Below, piece by piece: positions 8,604 to 17,781 of a DNA stretch of 64,000 nt. The stretch comes from Natronoglomus mannanivorans. Lineage in GTDB: Archaea; Halobacteriota; Halobacteria; Halobacteriales; Natrialbaceae. The notes beneath the pieces were generated by a model. The model searched no databases, was not told the DNA's origin, and was given only the letters and a program-made list of their open reading frames with translations. Position 1 is the stretch's first letter. Every line of letters starts with the position of its first letter. Both the position numbers and the translations under genes were made by a program. Location: positions 1 to 64,000 of the forward strand of contig JAOPKB010000003.1 in NCBI GenBank assembly GCA_025517485.1, in the 5' to 3' direction.

Positions 8604-9131
8604 ATGATCCGTGAGCGACTGTCGATATACCGGGCGCGCATCCGTCGCGAACTCACCGAGGCGTTCGAAGAGGAGTGTACACCTCGAGAGGTCGCGGCGA
8701 GCTTCGCGATCGGGATTTTCATTACGGCGATGCCGACCGGCGGGCTCGGGATCGGTCTGTTCTTCGTCTTCGTTTACTACTGGGACTGGGTCAGCAAGAC
8801 GGCCATCTTCGCGTCGGTCGCCGTCCTCAATCCGCTCGTGAAGCCGGTCGTCTACGTCGCGAGTTATCATCTCGGCGCGGTGTTACTCGGGACCGAACCG
8901 ATACTCGTGTTCGATATCACGGCACTGGACTGGCTCGTCGGGCTGGTTCAGGTTCTCCTGCTCGGGAACCTGTTGATCGCGCTCGCACTGTCCGCGATCA
9001 GCTACGTCGTCGTGCTTCGATTGACGCGAGCACATCGCGAGCGCCAACAGCGCCGACAGAATCAAACCCATACCGACGACGTCTCACCGAACGCGGTACT
9101 CGTGTCGTTTCTGCAGCGCTTTCGGAAGTGA
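8604..9131 (+). CDS. DUF2062 membrane protein
   Basis: The 175-residue protein starts with a basic amphipathic segment (RERLSIYRARIRREL) and has about three hydrophobic helices (roughly 35-60, 62-90 and 105-145). The early region TPREVAASFAIGIFITAMPTGG matches the DUF2062 signature, a P-x-E-x-A...GxFxGxxP-type pattern in a membrane hairpin. The C-terminal 30 residues are soluble and Gln/Arg-rich. The molecular function of the family is not known. Confidence 0.85.
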   Translation: MIRERLSIYRARIRRELTEAFEEECTPREVAASFAIGIFITAMPTGGLGIGLFFVFVYYWDWVSKTAIFASVAVLNPLVKPVVYVASYHLGAVLLGTEPILVFDITALDWLVGLVQVLLLGNLLIALALSAISYVVVLRLTRAHRERQQRRQNQTHTDDVSPNAVLVSFLQRFRK

Positions 9132-9187
9132 GGACTGAAACGACGACTGGGCAAGTGAGCGTGACTGGAGACGAGAACTCGGATTCG

Positions 9188-11290
9188 CTACTCTGAGAGT
9201 TCGACGACGGAGACGTCTTCGAATCGTGCATCGACCGCTTCATCGCTGGCGACACTGCAGACCGCGATACCGACCGCGACCTGCTCGTCGAGAGCGACCG
9301 TCCGTCGATCGACGAACTGCCAGTGTTCGCCATCCGTCGAGATCGAACAACTCACCAGTTCACCGAGTCGATCGATACGGAACCACTCGTGTCGATCTCT
9401 GACTCCCTCGATCTGGTGGTTGTGTCCCGGGTCTCCCAGCTCGTGTCGCCAGTTCACGTCAGGGTCTCGGTTGACGTTTCCGCCGACGAAGCCGTACGCC
9501 GCATCCTCCTCGAGCCCCGACCGGATCATGAATCCGGCTTTACTCCACTCGCTGGCTCGCTCGAGGTCGGTGAGTCGGCCCTGAATTCGGACGCCACCGT
9601 CGACGAGCGTGTGGAAGAAGTGAAACTCGTTGACCAGCCCCCAGATGTTGTCGCCAGCGCCCCGCACGTGGTACGTTCCGTCGCCACCGCTGGCCGTTCC
9701 GGGGACCGCCACGTCGCCGACGTCGACGCTCTCGGTCAGTTCGAACGTCCGCCCCGTCGGCGTCGAATCCAGCGGTGTTCCCACCATACAGTTGCTCACT
9801 TCGAACCGTGAACCGCCGAGCTCACTATCGGTGACCGAGACCTCCCAGTCGTGAAGGCGCGCTGCCTCCCGGACGATCGCCAGTCCGAACCCGGTTCCGT
9901 CGGACGACGTCGTGTACCCCTGCTCGAAGATTTCGTCGCGGTCTGCGTCCGGAATGCCAGGGCCGTCGTCGGCGACGTAGAACCCACCCTCGAACCGCCC
10001 GACCCGCACGGTCACTGCCGTGTTCGCATTTCCCGTCTCCGTCTCTGTCTCCGTCTCTGGACCGGCAGACTGTGAGCGACCGGTCGTGGACCCGTGCTCG
10101 ACAGCGTTCCCCATCAGGTTCTTGAGCAACGGTCGGAACTGGGATTCGTCCGCGACCACCATCGTCTCCGGAAGGACGTCTAACTCGAGTGTCGACTTCT
10201 CGGTCGCGACGTACTCCCAGACCTCCTCGACGAGCGCTGTAAACTGTAGCGGACGCCGCGTGCTCGTCGAATCGAGTTCTTGGGTCGCCAGCGAGTGGAA
10301 GTCGTCGAGCAGGACCGCCATCCGCTCGAGGGACTCTTCGACGGCGTCGAGTGCATCCTCGTCGCCAGCTCTTGCCATCTCGAAGTAGCCCTGAGCGATG
10401 CTCAGTGGGTTCTTCAGATCGTGCTCGACGTAGTCTGGGATCTGCTGGAGACGGGCGATCTGTCGAATGAGTTCGTTCTCACGGTTCTTGTACTCGGAGA
10501 CGTCGAGCGTGAGCCCGACGACCCCGCGAGTCGTCCCGTCCTCGATCCAGGGAACCTTCGTGGTTCGCATCCACAGATCGTCGTCGGAGGAGGACTCGAG
10601 GCGGTTCTCTATCCGTCGACCCTCCTCGATGATCTCCAGATCGTCCTCGTAGGTCTCTTCGTGATCGCTGTGGTAGCCGTGATAGGCCTCGGGATCGGTC
10701 TTCCCGAACATGTCCTCGGGATTGGTGGTCAGTTCGGTCTCCGCGAACAGGACGTGTCGCGCCCGATCGTCTTTGGCGTACATCGGTACCTCGAGTTCCG
10801 AGAACATCGTCTCGAGGACGCTTCGTTTCTCCGCGTCGTGGCGCCGGTCGATCGCACGGTCGACTGCGATATCGATACGTTCGACCCGTGCTTCGATTGA
10901 GGCGGCCGCTGGAACGTAGTCGGTCGCGCCCGCAGCGGTCGCTCGCCCGGCGATCCGTTCGTCGCCGTCGATCGGTGCGAACACGATGCTCGTCGCGGGG
11001 TCTTCTTTCGCTGCCTCTTCGACGAGTTTCAGCGCTGGTGAGTTCGAGTCCGGGTCCGAGTCCAAGTCCGAGTCCGACTTCGACGTCGACTGCGGAACCG
11101 AAATCCACAGACACTCGACGGCGGGCCGCCGGCCGAGTCGGTCCAGTCCGGCAGGTCCGTCCTCGACGGTCTCGACACGATAGTCCGTCTCCGACCGGAG
11201 CGTTCGTTCGAGAGGATCACATCGGTCGCCGCCGTCGACGAAGAGGACGACCGGTGGCTGATCGATATCCCAGAACTTCCGTACTGACAC
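9188..11290 (-). CDS. cytoplasmic sensor histidine kinase: degenerate receiver, PAS, HisKA, HATPase, plus C-terminal lectin-like beta-sandwich
   Basis: The 700-residue protein has no membrane segment. Residues about 12-135 look like a receiver domain (VVLFVDGG at the start), but the phospho-acceptor position reads CLWISVPQ without an Asp and a Ser/Asp insert follows it. About 150-270 is a PAS domain. The kinase core follows: H-box VEHDLKNPLSIAQGY, N-box LLKNLMGNAVEHGS, G1 VADDGPGIPD and G2 GTGFGLAIV. The last 200 residues are a separate beta-rich domain with SKAGFMIRSGLEEDAAYGFV, like concanavalin-type (DUF1349/laminin-G-like) sandwiches normally found in secreted proteins. No partner regulator is adjacent. 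It starts at GTG. Confidence 0.9.
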   Translation of the reverse strand: MSVRKFWDIDQPPVVLFVDGGDRCDPLERTLRSETDYRVETVEDGPAGLDRLGRRPAVECLWISVPQSTSKSDSDLDSDPDSNSPALKLVEEAAKEDPATSIVFAPIDGDERIAGRATAAGATDYVPAAASIEARVERIDIAVDRAIDRRHDAEKRSVLETMFSELEVPMYAKDDRARHVLFAETELTTNPEDMFGKTDPEAYHGYHSDHEETYEDDLEIIEEGRRIENRLESSSDDDLWMRTTKVPWIEDGTTRGVVGLTLDVSEYKNRENELIRQIARLQQIPDYVEHDLKNPLSIAQGYFEMARAGDEDALDAVEESLERMAVLLDDFHSLATQELDSTSTRRPLQFTALVEEVWEYVATEKSTLELDVLPETMVVADESQFRPLLKNLMGNAVEHGSTTGRSQSAGPETETETETGNANTAVTVRVGRFEGGFYVADDGPGIPDADRDEIFEQGYTTSSDGTGFGLAIVREAARLHDWEVSVTDSELGGSRFEVSNCMVGTPLDSTPTGRTFELTESVDVGDVAVPGTASGGDGTYHVRGAGDNIWGLVNEFHFFHTLVDGGVRIQGRLTDLERASEWSKAGFMIRSGLEEDAAYGFVGGNVNRDPDVNWRHELGDPGHNHQIEGVRDRHEWFRIDRLGELVSCSISTDGEHWQFVDRRTVALDEQVAVGIAVCSVASDEAVDARFEDVSVVELSE

Positions 11291-11359
11291 TATCTATCGT
11301 TGAATTCGAGGTATATTAGTCTCACTGGCTCTGGGACCTGACAGCCCGCCACACGATCG

Positions 11360-11596
11360 TCACACGACTACGTCACCGAGCCCGTAGACGAGGAAGGCGA
11401 GTCCGAGAACGACGAAGACGGCCGCCATCCCTCGAGTCACCCGCACCCGTGTTCGGTCGTCGATCGTGCCGTCCGCGAACGTCGACAGCTCCTCCTCGCG
11501 CTGTTTCTCGACGATCGCTCGAGCCGAGTAGACGCCGACGAGACCGAAACAGACGAGAACCGCGCCGATCACCGCGATAACGGTCGAGAGTACCAT
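11360..11596 (-). CDS. small two-helix membrane protein
   Basis: This 78-residue protein has two clear hydrophobic helices (about 4-26 and 57-76) separated by a charged loop containing VEKQREEELSTFADGTIDDRTRVRV. It ends in a short hydrophobic tail. It lies 12 bases upstream of the acyl-CoA dehydrogenase stop and on the same strand, so it is probably the second gene of that operon. Function unknown. Confidence 0.7.
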   Translation of the reverse strand: MVLSTVIAVIGAVLVCFGLVGVYSARAIVEKQREEELSTFADGTIDDRTRVRVTRGMAAVFVVLGLAFLVYGLGDVVV

Positions 11597-11608
11597 CCTC
11601 CGTTCACC

Positions 11609-12751
11609 TTACAGCCCGATTTCCCGGCCGACGACGAGGTGCTGGATCTCGCTGGTCCCCTCGCCGATCTCCATCAGTTTGGCGTCGCGATAGAACCGCT
11701 GGGGAGCGAAATCGGTGGTGTAGCCGTAGCCGCCGAGTACCTGCACGGCCTCTTCGGCGACCTCGCGGGCGGCCTCGCTGGCGTCGAGTTTTGCAAGCGC
11801 CGACGCCTCCGTTACCGGCACACCCTCGTCGTAGCGGACGGCCGCCTTGTGGGTCAACAGCCGCGCGCGTTCGGTCTTGCGGTGCATGTCGACCAGTTTG
11901 TCTCGGATGGCGTCGAACTCCGAGATCGGCTGGCCGAACTGCTCGCGCTCTTTCGCGTAGCGTTTGGCGTGCTCGTAGGCCCCCTGTGCGAGCCCCGTCG
12001 AGAGCGCCGCGATCGAGATTCGACCGCCATCGAGGGTCTTCTTCGTCTGTTCCCAGCCCTCGCCTTCCTCGCCGAGGAGTCGATCCTCGGACAGGCGGAC
12101 CCCGTCGAACGTGATCTCACAGGTCGGCGAGGCGTTCAGGCCCATCTTGTCCCACACGGTCGTCACCTCGAACCCGTCGTCCTCGCGGGGGTCCACGATG
12201 AACGTCGAGATCCCGTCGTACCCCCCGTCGGGGTCCGTCACGGCCTTGACGAGGATCGAGCCGGCCTTGGAGGCGTTGGTGATGAACTGTTTCGTTCCCT
12301 CGAGGACCCACTCGTCGCCCTCTCGCCGGGCGGTCGTCTGCATGTTCGAAGCGTCCGAACCGCTGCCCGGTTCCGTCAGCGCCCAGCCGCCGACGTACTC
12401 GCCTTCCGCGAGCGGGCGGAGCCACGCTTCCTTCTGGGCGTCGGTCCCGAACAGTTCGATCGGTTTCGACGCCAGCGAGACGTGAGCGGCGTAGGAGAGG
12501 CCGATCGCGCCCGAGATACGACCGAGTTCCTCGGTGACGAGTGCGTACATGAGCTGGTCGCCGCCGAGTCCGCCGTACTCCTCGTCGATGGGGACGCCCA
12601 TCACGTCGAGTTGGGCCAGTTGATCGAAAATTTCCTCGGGGAAGCGGTGGTCGTCCTCGATCTCCTGGGCGATCGGCTCGATCTCTTCCTCGCAGAACTC
12701 CCGGACGGTTTCCCGGATCATCCGGTGTTCGTCGGGCAGTTCGAAGTCCAT
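11609..12751 (-). CDS. acyl-CoA dehydrogenase
   Basis: This 380-residue FAD enzyme would introduce the 2,3 double bond into acyl-CoA thioesters and pass electrons to ETF. It begins at the typical MDFELPDEHRMIRETVREF, has WALTEPGSGSDASN (FAD/substrate loop), QTKKTLDGGRISIAA and the C-terminal QVLGGYGYTTDFAPQRFYRDAK. The catalytic Glu is in MEIGEGTSEIQ, at the position used by short- and medium-chain enzymes. Length is normal. Chain-length preference cannot be read. Other acyl-CoA genes (carboxylase, MaoC, CitE) are within 10 kb but not in one operon. Confidence 0.95.
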   Translation of the reverse strand: MDFELPDEHRMIRETVREFCEEEIEPIAQEIEDDHRFPEEIFDQLAQLDVMGVPIDEEYGGLGGDQLMYALVTEELGRISGAIGLSYAAHVSLASKPIELFGTDAQKEAWLRPLAEGEYVGGWALTEPGSGSDASNMQTTARREGDEWVLEGTKQFITNASKAGSILVKAVTDPDGGYDGISTFIVDPREDDGFEVTTVWDKMGLNASPTCEITFDGVRLSEDRLLGEEGEGWEQTKKTLDGGRISIAALSTGLAQGAYEHAKRYAKEREQFGQPISEFDAIRDKLVDMHRKTERARLLTHKAAVRYDEGVPVTEASALAKLDASEAAREVAEEAVQVLGGYGYTTDFAPQRFYRDAKLMEIGEGTSEIQHLVVGREIGL

Positions 12752-12797
12752 ACCGGCTGTTCACCGACCCGAGAAATAAACGCACCGCCGCGAGCGG

Positions 12798-13997
12798 CTA
12801 TCGACGGTCGTCGCGGTCGTCCCGATCTCTGTCCCCGCGGTCGTCACGGCTCTCGCGATCGGTATCCCAGTCACTCTCGTGTTCGCGACCACGTTCACTC
12901 CTCCCGGAGTTCCCCCAGCCTCCGTCGGAATCGTTCCATCCGTCTCGAGGACCGGCTGGAGAGTCGAGCCCAGAGCCATCACTGCCGTCGCCGCTCCGAA
13001 CGGCCGCCCGCTGCTCCGGAATCAGATCGAGATCCACATTCGTATCGCCGAGCAACAACAGCGCGTAGTACCGGAAGTAGGAGACGACCGGGACCTGAAC
13101 GAGCGCCAGCACGAGGACGAACGCCGCGATACCGAGGAGGGCGACACCGACACCCAGGTAGAGTCCGATCGTGCCGCCGAAGATGACCAGCGCGGCGACG
13201 ACGATCGCGGTCGGAATCCCGACGATCAACCCCGCGACCACCGCCAAAAATCCGATGGCGATCCCGAGGACGACCTGAGCGATCGCGACGACGACAATGT
13301 ACACGACGTACTCCTTCCACGACCCCGTGAGCGTCGGCCAGAACCGTTTCCACGCGCCCAGAATTCCGCGGTGCTCGAGCAACATGATCGGCGCGACGAA
13401 CTCCGTCGTCAACTGCATCACGAGCGCGTACAGGAGGAAGTAGGCGAACGCCACGAACGCGAGGAGGGCGAGTGATCCCATCGCGATTTCGTCGAGAGTC
13501 GGCGCCGAACCGATGATCGACAGCGCCGGAATCCCGACGAGTGCGACGCCGAGGAGCCCGAGCACCCCTCGAAAGAGAAAGAGCCGACCGGCCCGCCCGA
13601 GGTTCGCCATCGCGTACTGTCTGACGTGGACCGCGTGAGACCGAAGAGACTCGAGGAAGACGAACTCCATGATCGCACCGACGATGGCGAAAAAGAGCCA
13701 GACTGCGAGTGCGATCGCCACGAGAACGACGAGTATCGTGACGAGCTCTTCACCGGTCAGCTCCGGGAGGACACCCTCGAACTCGGTCCCTTCGAACTGC
13801 TCGTCCTCGACGGTGACGTCGCTGGGCGGCGACGCTGGCGTCCCCGAAAACCCGAGCGCCGAGATGAAAAAGACAACGAACGTGAGTTTGAGCCACCGCC
13901 GCAGGTCGACCGGCGTCAAGAACTCGCGTGTGACATCGATCGCGTCTCCCAGATCGTCGATTGCGTACATCGCTCTCGAGGTCGAATTCGTCGTCAT
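12798..13997 (-). CDS. polytopic membrane protein with charged Arg/Asp tail
   Basis: The 399-residue protein has a soluble start (MYAIDDLGDAIDVTREFL) and about six to eight hydrophobic segments between residues 30 and 320, including long Val/Ile/Leu runs. It resembles the haloarchaeal families annotated as glycerophosphoryl diester phosphodiesterase-like or DUF7544 membrane proteins, which have no proven role. The last 65 residues are a low-complexity tail of Asp, Arg, Ser and Gly ending in repeated RDDR units, which may bind nucleic acid, lipid or a partner. I chose the ATG at 13997; the open frame continues upstream but its translation there is antisense-like. Confidence 0.8.
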   Translation of the reverse strand: MTTNSTSRAMYAIDDLGDAIDVTREFLTPVDLRRWLKLTFVVFFISALGFSGTPASPPSDVTVEDEQFEGTEFEGVLPELTGEELVTILVVLVAIALAVWLFFAIVGAIMEFVFLESLRSHAVHVRQYAMANLGRAGRLFLFRGVLGLLGVALVGIPALSIIGSAPTLDEIAMGSLALLAFVAFAYFLLYALVMQLTTEFVAPIMLLEHRGILGAWKRFWPTLTGSWKEYVVYIVVVAIAQVVLGIAIGFLAVVAGLIVGIPTAIVVAALVIFGGTIGLYLGVGVALLGIAAFVLVLALVQVPVVSYFRYYALLLLGDTNVDLDLIPEQRAAVRSGDGSDGSGLDSPAGPRDGWNDSDGGWGNSGRSERGREHESDWDTDRESRDDRGDRDRDDRDDRR

Positions 13998-14147
13998 ACT
14001 GTAAAATGATACTGATGGATTCGACGAACGGACGGTCTCGATTTCGAAACTGTACGAACGAACGGTTCGTCCGTCCAGTCGAGTGACCCGGTTCGTGAGT
14101 CGCCGACTTCGGGATACATTTAACGCCGGGTTTCCAATGTCAACGAC

Positions 14148-14957
14148 ATGGACATCCGCCAGCTTGCTCGAGGCACTGTCGAGTGGAGCCGAATCGAGCG
14201 TGTCGTGCGCACGCTGGCGGAACGCTACGGCCGTGAGACCGTCCGCGTGGAGTTTCTCGAGGCGGACAACTGGCTCTCGACGCCGTGTGTGATCGACGAC
14301 GAGTGGTTCGTCAAGATCGTCTCCAGACAGAACGCGCTGGTCCACGCGCTGCTCACGACGGGCCGGAACGTGGGCGCGTTCTCCTCCGGCACGGAGGGGT
14401 TTTTCGACCGCTTCGAAACGCCACTCCAGATGGTCGAACACGAGTACGAGGCGACCGAGCGGATGCGCGAGATTGGATTGAACGCACCCCGCCCGATCGA
14501 GGCGTTCGAGGTCAACGGGCTCGGCGTACTCGTCCTCGAGTATCTCCCCGAGTTCGAGACCCTTGACGATCTCCCGACCGCAGCGGTCCGGGTGCGTGCA
14601 CCGGAGTTGCTCGAGATGCTGGCGACGCTTCACGACCACGGGCTAGCCCACGGTGACCTGCGGGCGGAGAACATCCTGCTGTGTGACGACGAACTCTACT
14701 TCATCGACGCCACCCGGCTACAGGAAGGCCGAGCCAGGGAGACGAAAGCCTACGATCTGGCCTGTGCGCTCGCCGTCCTCGAGCCGCGACTGGGTGCGCG
14801 CGAGACGGTCCAGATCGCCGCGGCGACGTACGAGCCAGACGATCTGCTCGCGGCGCGGGAGTTTCTGGATTTCGTCCGGTTGCGGCCGGACCACGAGTTC
14901 GATTCGACACAGTTGCGGAGCGAAGTCGAGAAAGTGGCCGATCTGGGACGGACCTAG
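14148..14957 (+). CDS. RIO/ABC1-like atypical protein kinase
   Basis: The 269-residue protein has a small N-terminal domain and a kinase-like C-terminal domain. HDHGLAHGDLRAENILLC is a clear catalytic loop (HGDLxxxN) and YFIDATRL takes the place of the DFG metal-binding motif with IDA. A lysine in EWFVKIVSRQ is a candidate ATP-binding residue. This pattern matches the RIO-type and lipopolysaccharide-kinase-like atypical kinases that haloarchaea encode in several copies. It could phosphorylate a protein or a small molecule. A TTTAA element 29 bases before the ATG suggests a leaderless transcript. Confidence 0.82.
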   Translation: MDIRQLARGTVEWSRIERVVRTLAERYGRETVRVEFLEADNWLSTPCVIDDEWFVKIVSRQNALVHALLTTGRNVGAFSSGTEGFFDRFETPLQMVEHEYEATERMREIGLNAPRPIEAFEVNGLGVLVLEYLPEFETLDDLPTAAVRVRAPELLEMLATLHDHGLAHGDLRAENILLCDDELYFIDATRLQEGRARETKAYDLACALAVLEPRLGARETVQIAAATYEPDDLLAAREFLDFVRLRPDHEFDSTQLRSEVEKVADLGRT

Positions 14958-15045
14958 GTGGGTACTCGAGTGTCGTCGGGTCGGTACCAGTGTCGGTGTG
15001 CGACCAGTACCAGCCTTTTTGCTGTCGGTCGATGAAGGATAGCGC

Positions 15046-16605
15046 ATGAGTCAGCGAGCCACAGACCGGGAGTACGGCCACTACATCGACGGCGAGTGGA
15101 CCGACGGGAGCGGGTCCGACACGTTCGAAAGCCGGAATCCGGCCACCGGCGACTCGCTCGCAACGTTCCAGCGTGGCACCGAGTCGGACGTCGACGAGGC
15201 GCTGTCGGCCGCTGACGCGGCCTTCGAGGAGTGGCGGGAGTTGTCCTACATCGACCGCGCGGAGTACCTCTGGGACATCTACCACGAACTTCGCGAGCGC
15301 CACGACGAGCTGGGCGAGATCGTCACGAAAGAGTGCGGCAAGGAGATCTCCGAAGGAAAGGCGGACGTCACCGAAGCCTGGCACATGGTCGAGTGGGCCG
15401 CAGGAAACGCTCGCCACCCCCACGGCGACGTCGTCCCCTCGGAGATCCCCAGCAAGGACGCCTACATGCGCCGGAAACCGCGGGGCGTGATCGGCTGTAT
15501 CACCCCGTGGAACTTCCCCGTCGCCATCCCGTTCTGGCACATGGCCATCGCGCTCGTGGAGGGGAACACGGTCGTCTGGAAACCCGCCGAACAGACGCCG
15601 TGGTGCGGACAGGTCATCGCCGAGATGTTCGAAGACGCCGGGATCCCCGACGGCGTCTTCAACATGGTCCAGGGCTTTGGCGACGCCGGCGCGGCGATCA
15701 CCGACGACGGCCGCGTCGACACCGTCCTCTTCACCGGCTCCGCCGAGGTCGGCCACGAGATCGCCGGCAAGGTTGGCGGCGAACCCGGAAAGCTGGCGGC
15801 CTGCGAGATGGGCGGCAAGAACGGGATAGTCATCACCGAAGCGGCCGACATGGAGATCGCCGTCCACTCCGCGGTCATGTCGAGCTTCAAGACCACCGGC
15901 CAGCGCTGCGTCTCGAGCGAGCGCCTGATCGTCCACGAGGAGGTCTACGACGAGTTCAAGGAGCGATTCGTCGACGTCGCCGAGGAGATCGCCGTCGGCG
16001 ACCCGCTCGAGGAAGACACCTTCATGGGGCCGGCGATCGAGGCCGATCACGTCGAGAAGATCAGCAAGCACAACGAGCTCGCTCGGAAGGAGGGCGCCGA
16101 GGTGCTCGTCGACCGGTTCGAACTCGGTGAGGAAGAGATTCCCGACGGTCACGAAGACGGCCACTGGGTCGGCCCGTTCGTCTACGAGATCGACTACGAC
16201 ACCGACCTCCGATGTCTCAAAGAGGAGTGTTTCGGCCCGCACGTCGCCTTGCTCGAGTACAGTGGTGACATCGAGCGCGCGGTCGAGATCCACAACGACA
16301 CGCCCTACGGCCTCGCGGGTGCGGTGATCTCGGAGGACTACCGCCAGCTCAACTACTTCCGAGACCGGGCCGATCTGGGACTGGCGTACGCGAACCTACC
16401 GTGTATCGGTGCCGAGGTGCAGTTGCCCTTCGGCGGCGTCAAGAAGTCTGGAAACGGCTATCCCTCCGCTCGAGAGGCTATCGAAGCCGTCACCGAGCGC
16501 ACCGCCTGGACGATGAACAACTCGAAGGAGATTCGGATGGCCCAGGGACTGTCGGCGGATATCAAGACGTCGTCGGGTTCGTCCGAGGGCTCCGACGACG
16601 ACTGA
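15046..16605 (+). CDS. NAD(P)-dependent aldehyde dehydrogenase
   Basis: This 519-residue ALDH oxidises an aldehyde to the acid. Visible blocks are HYIDGEWTDGSG, PWNFPVAIPFWHMA (nucleotide-binding entry, with the catalytic-site Asn), KPAEQTPW, FTGSAEVGHEIAG, the general base in CEMGGKNGIVI, and the nucleophile in TGQRCVSSERLIV. The C-terminus has PFGGVKKSGNGYPSA. The catalytic cysteine and glutamate are both present. The spacing and GGVKKSGNG end resemble semialdehyde-oxidising subgroups, but substrate cannot be fixed. A low-complexity Ser/Gly/Asp tail ends the protein. Confidence 0.94.
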   Translation: MSQRATDREYGHYIDGEWTDGSGSDTFESRNPATGDSLATFQRGTESDVDEALSAADAAFEEWRELSYIDRAEYLWDIYHELRERHDELGEIVTKECGKEISEGKADVTEAWHMVEWAAGNARHPHGDVVPSEIPSKDAYMRRKPRGVIGCITPWNFPVAIPFWHMAIALVEGNTVVWKPAEQTPWCGQVIAEMFEDAGIPDGVFNMVQGFGDAGAAITDDGRVDTVLFTGSAEVGHEIAGKVGGEPGKLAACEMGGKNGIVITEAADMEIAVHSAVMSSFKTTGQRCVSSERLIVHEEVYDEFKERFVDVAEEIAVGDPLEEDTFMGPAIEADHVEKISKHNELARKEGAEVLVDRFELGEEEIPDGHEDGHWVGPFVYEIDYDTDLRCLKEECFGPHVALLEYSGDIERAVEIHNDTPYGLAGAVISEDYRQLNYFRDRADLGLAYANLPCIGAEVQLPFGGVKKSGNGYPSAREAIEAVTERTAWTMNNSKEIRMAQGLSADIKTSSGSSEGSDDD

Positions 16606-16624
16606 GAACGGAGAACGGAGACTC

Positions 16625-17140
16625 TCACTCGAGATCGATCTCCTCCCCGAACCGCCCGCGGAACGCAATTTCGGCGAGCGGCTTTCGGTCTTTTCGTCCC
16701 CGAATCTCGCGGTCCGGATAGCCGAAGCCGAGCAGCGCCGTGAGGTCGTACTCGTCGGGGAGCTCGAGGAACTCGCGAGCACGTGCTTGATCGACGGTGA
16801 ACATGCAGGAGCCGACGTCGCGTTCCCAGGCGACCAGTTGCATTTGCGTCGCCGCGCGTCCAGCGTCGATCTCGTTGTAGCCGTAGTCGGGATCGGTGCA
16901 GATCGCGATCGCGAAGTCGGCGTCGGCCACCCAGCCGCCGGTCGGCGAGCGTTCGGCGAGGGCCTCGAGGTCGTCCGCGCGGTCGAGGAGGACGAACCGC
17001 CAGTGCTGGGTGTTCTTGCCGCTCGGAGCGAGGCGGCCGGCCTCGAGGATCGCGCGTTTGGTCTCGTCGTCGACGGCGTCATCGGCGTAGTCTCGGAGTT
17101 CGATGCGCGTCTCGATTGTGTCGGTCACGCTCGTGTCCAT
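16625..17140 (-). CDS. nitroreductase-family flavoprotein
   Basis: The product of about 171 residues belongs to the FMN-dependent nitroreductase fold. ETRIELRDYADDAV is the usual N-terminal R-S/L-R-x-(F/Y) phosphate-binding start and LEAGRLAPSGKNTQHWRFV is the second FMN-contact block. The C-terminal part shows ALLGFGYPDREIRGRKDRKPLAEI, typical of the family. Members reduce quinones, nitro groups or flavins using NAD(P)H. An ATG at 17155 in the same frame is an alternative start five codons upstream. Convergent to the aldehyde dehydrogenase; no pathway is implied. Confidence 0.88.
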   Translation of the reverse strand: MDTSVTDTIETRIELRDYADDAVDDETKRAILEAGRLAPSGKNTQHWRFVLLDRADDLEALAERSPTGGWVADADFAIAICTDPDYGYNEIDAGRAATQMQLVAWERDVGSCMFTVDQARAREFLELPDEYDLTALLGFGYPDREIRGRKDRKPLAEIAFRGRFGEEIDLE

Positions 17141-17352
17141 GCTCGAGAGCGTCATCGTCGATCGCAAAGAGTGTTCGTGGCGTGTGTGGTCGCTGCAGTC
17201 GATCGGGCATCGAGTGCCGAGACCGAGACTGATACCGACGATCCGGCTCGATGCTCGAGGTTCGAAGCAACACTGACCCCGACCGCCAGTCCGACTGCGG
17301 GCCCGTGAGAAACGGCCACAGCACTATGCTTCGTGCGAACGAAGAAGCACCC

Positions 17353-17637
17353 ATGACCGACGATCCGACGAAGTCGATCGACCTCGAGCACGCCGACCGG
17401 GTTCGGGTCGGCGTGACCCGCGGCGAGACCGCCCGTTCGATCGGCCGACCGCGGGACTATCCCGACCGCGCCGACGTCTCGCTCGAGCCGGCACGCGACG
17501 AGCGGCTCCTGCTCAGCCTCAACACGATGGCCGGCGACCACGGAACCGGACACGCGGATATCGAGTTCACGCTCGAGGAGGCCCGTCAGTTGCGCGACTT
17601 ACTGGACGAGACCGTCCGCGAGATGGCCGAGGAGTGA
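17353..17637 (+). CDS. small conserved haloarchaeal protein
   Basis: The 94-residue acidic protein has a basic middle (RVGVTRGETARSIGRPRDYP) and a helical C-terminus (FTLEEARQLRDLLDETVREMAEE). The C-terminal part, in which an acidic strand is followed by EEARQLRDLL, is a pattern seen in several haloarchaeal small proteins. An in-frame ATG at 17326 would add nine residues; I preferred 17353 because the acidic MTDDPTKSID start is more typical. Function unknown. Confidence 0.65.
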   Translation: MTDDPTKSIDLEHADRVRVGVTRGETARSIGRPRDYPDRADVSLEPARDERLLLSLNTMAGDHGTGHADIEFTLEEARQLRDLLDETVREMAEE

Positions 17638-17781
17638 TCGCGAGACCGTCCACACGGGGACCGACGAGCGGATTGAGATGAACGACCGGCACTGTCACCA
17701 TCGAAACGTATCAACTGCCGATTTCACGATCGATGACGAGTGAGAGCGTAGTTTATCTCCGACGGTCCCCTTTAAAACAGC

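Noticed and set aside
11639..13186. 515-codon plus-strand frame opposite the acyl-CoA dehydrogenase
   Set aside because: Antisense shadow. The minus-strand acyl-CoA dehydrogenase has all family motifs and the plus-strand frame has none.
13998..14639. Upstream extension of the polytopic membrane protein on the minus strand
   Set aside because: Those residues are antisense to the RIO-like kinase gene, which has a clear catalytic loop; the ATG at 13997 is a better start.
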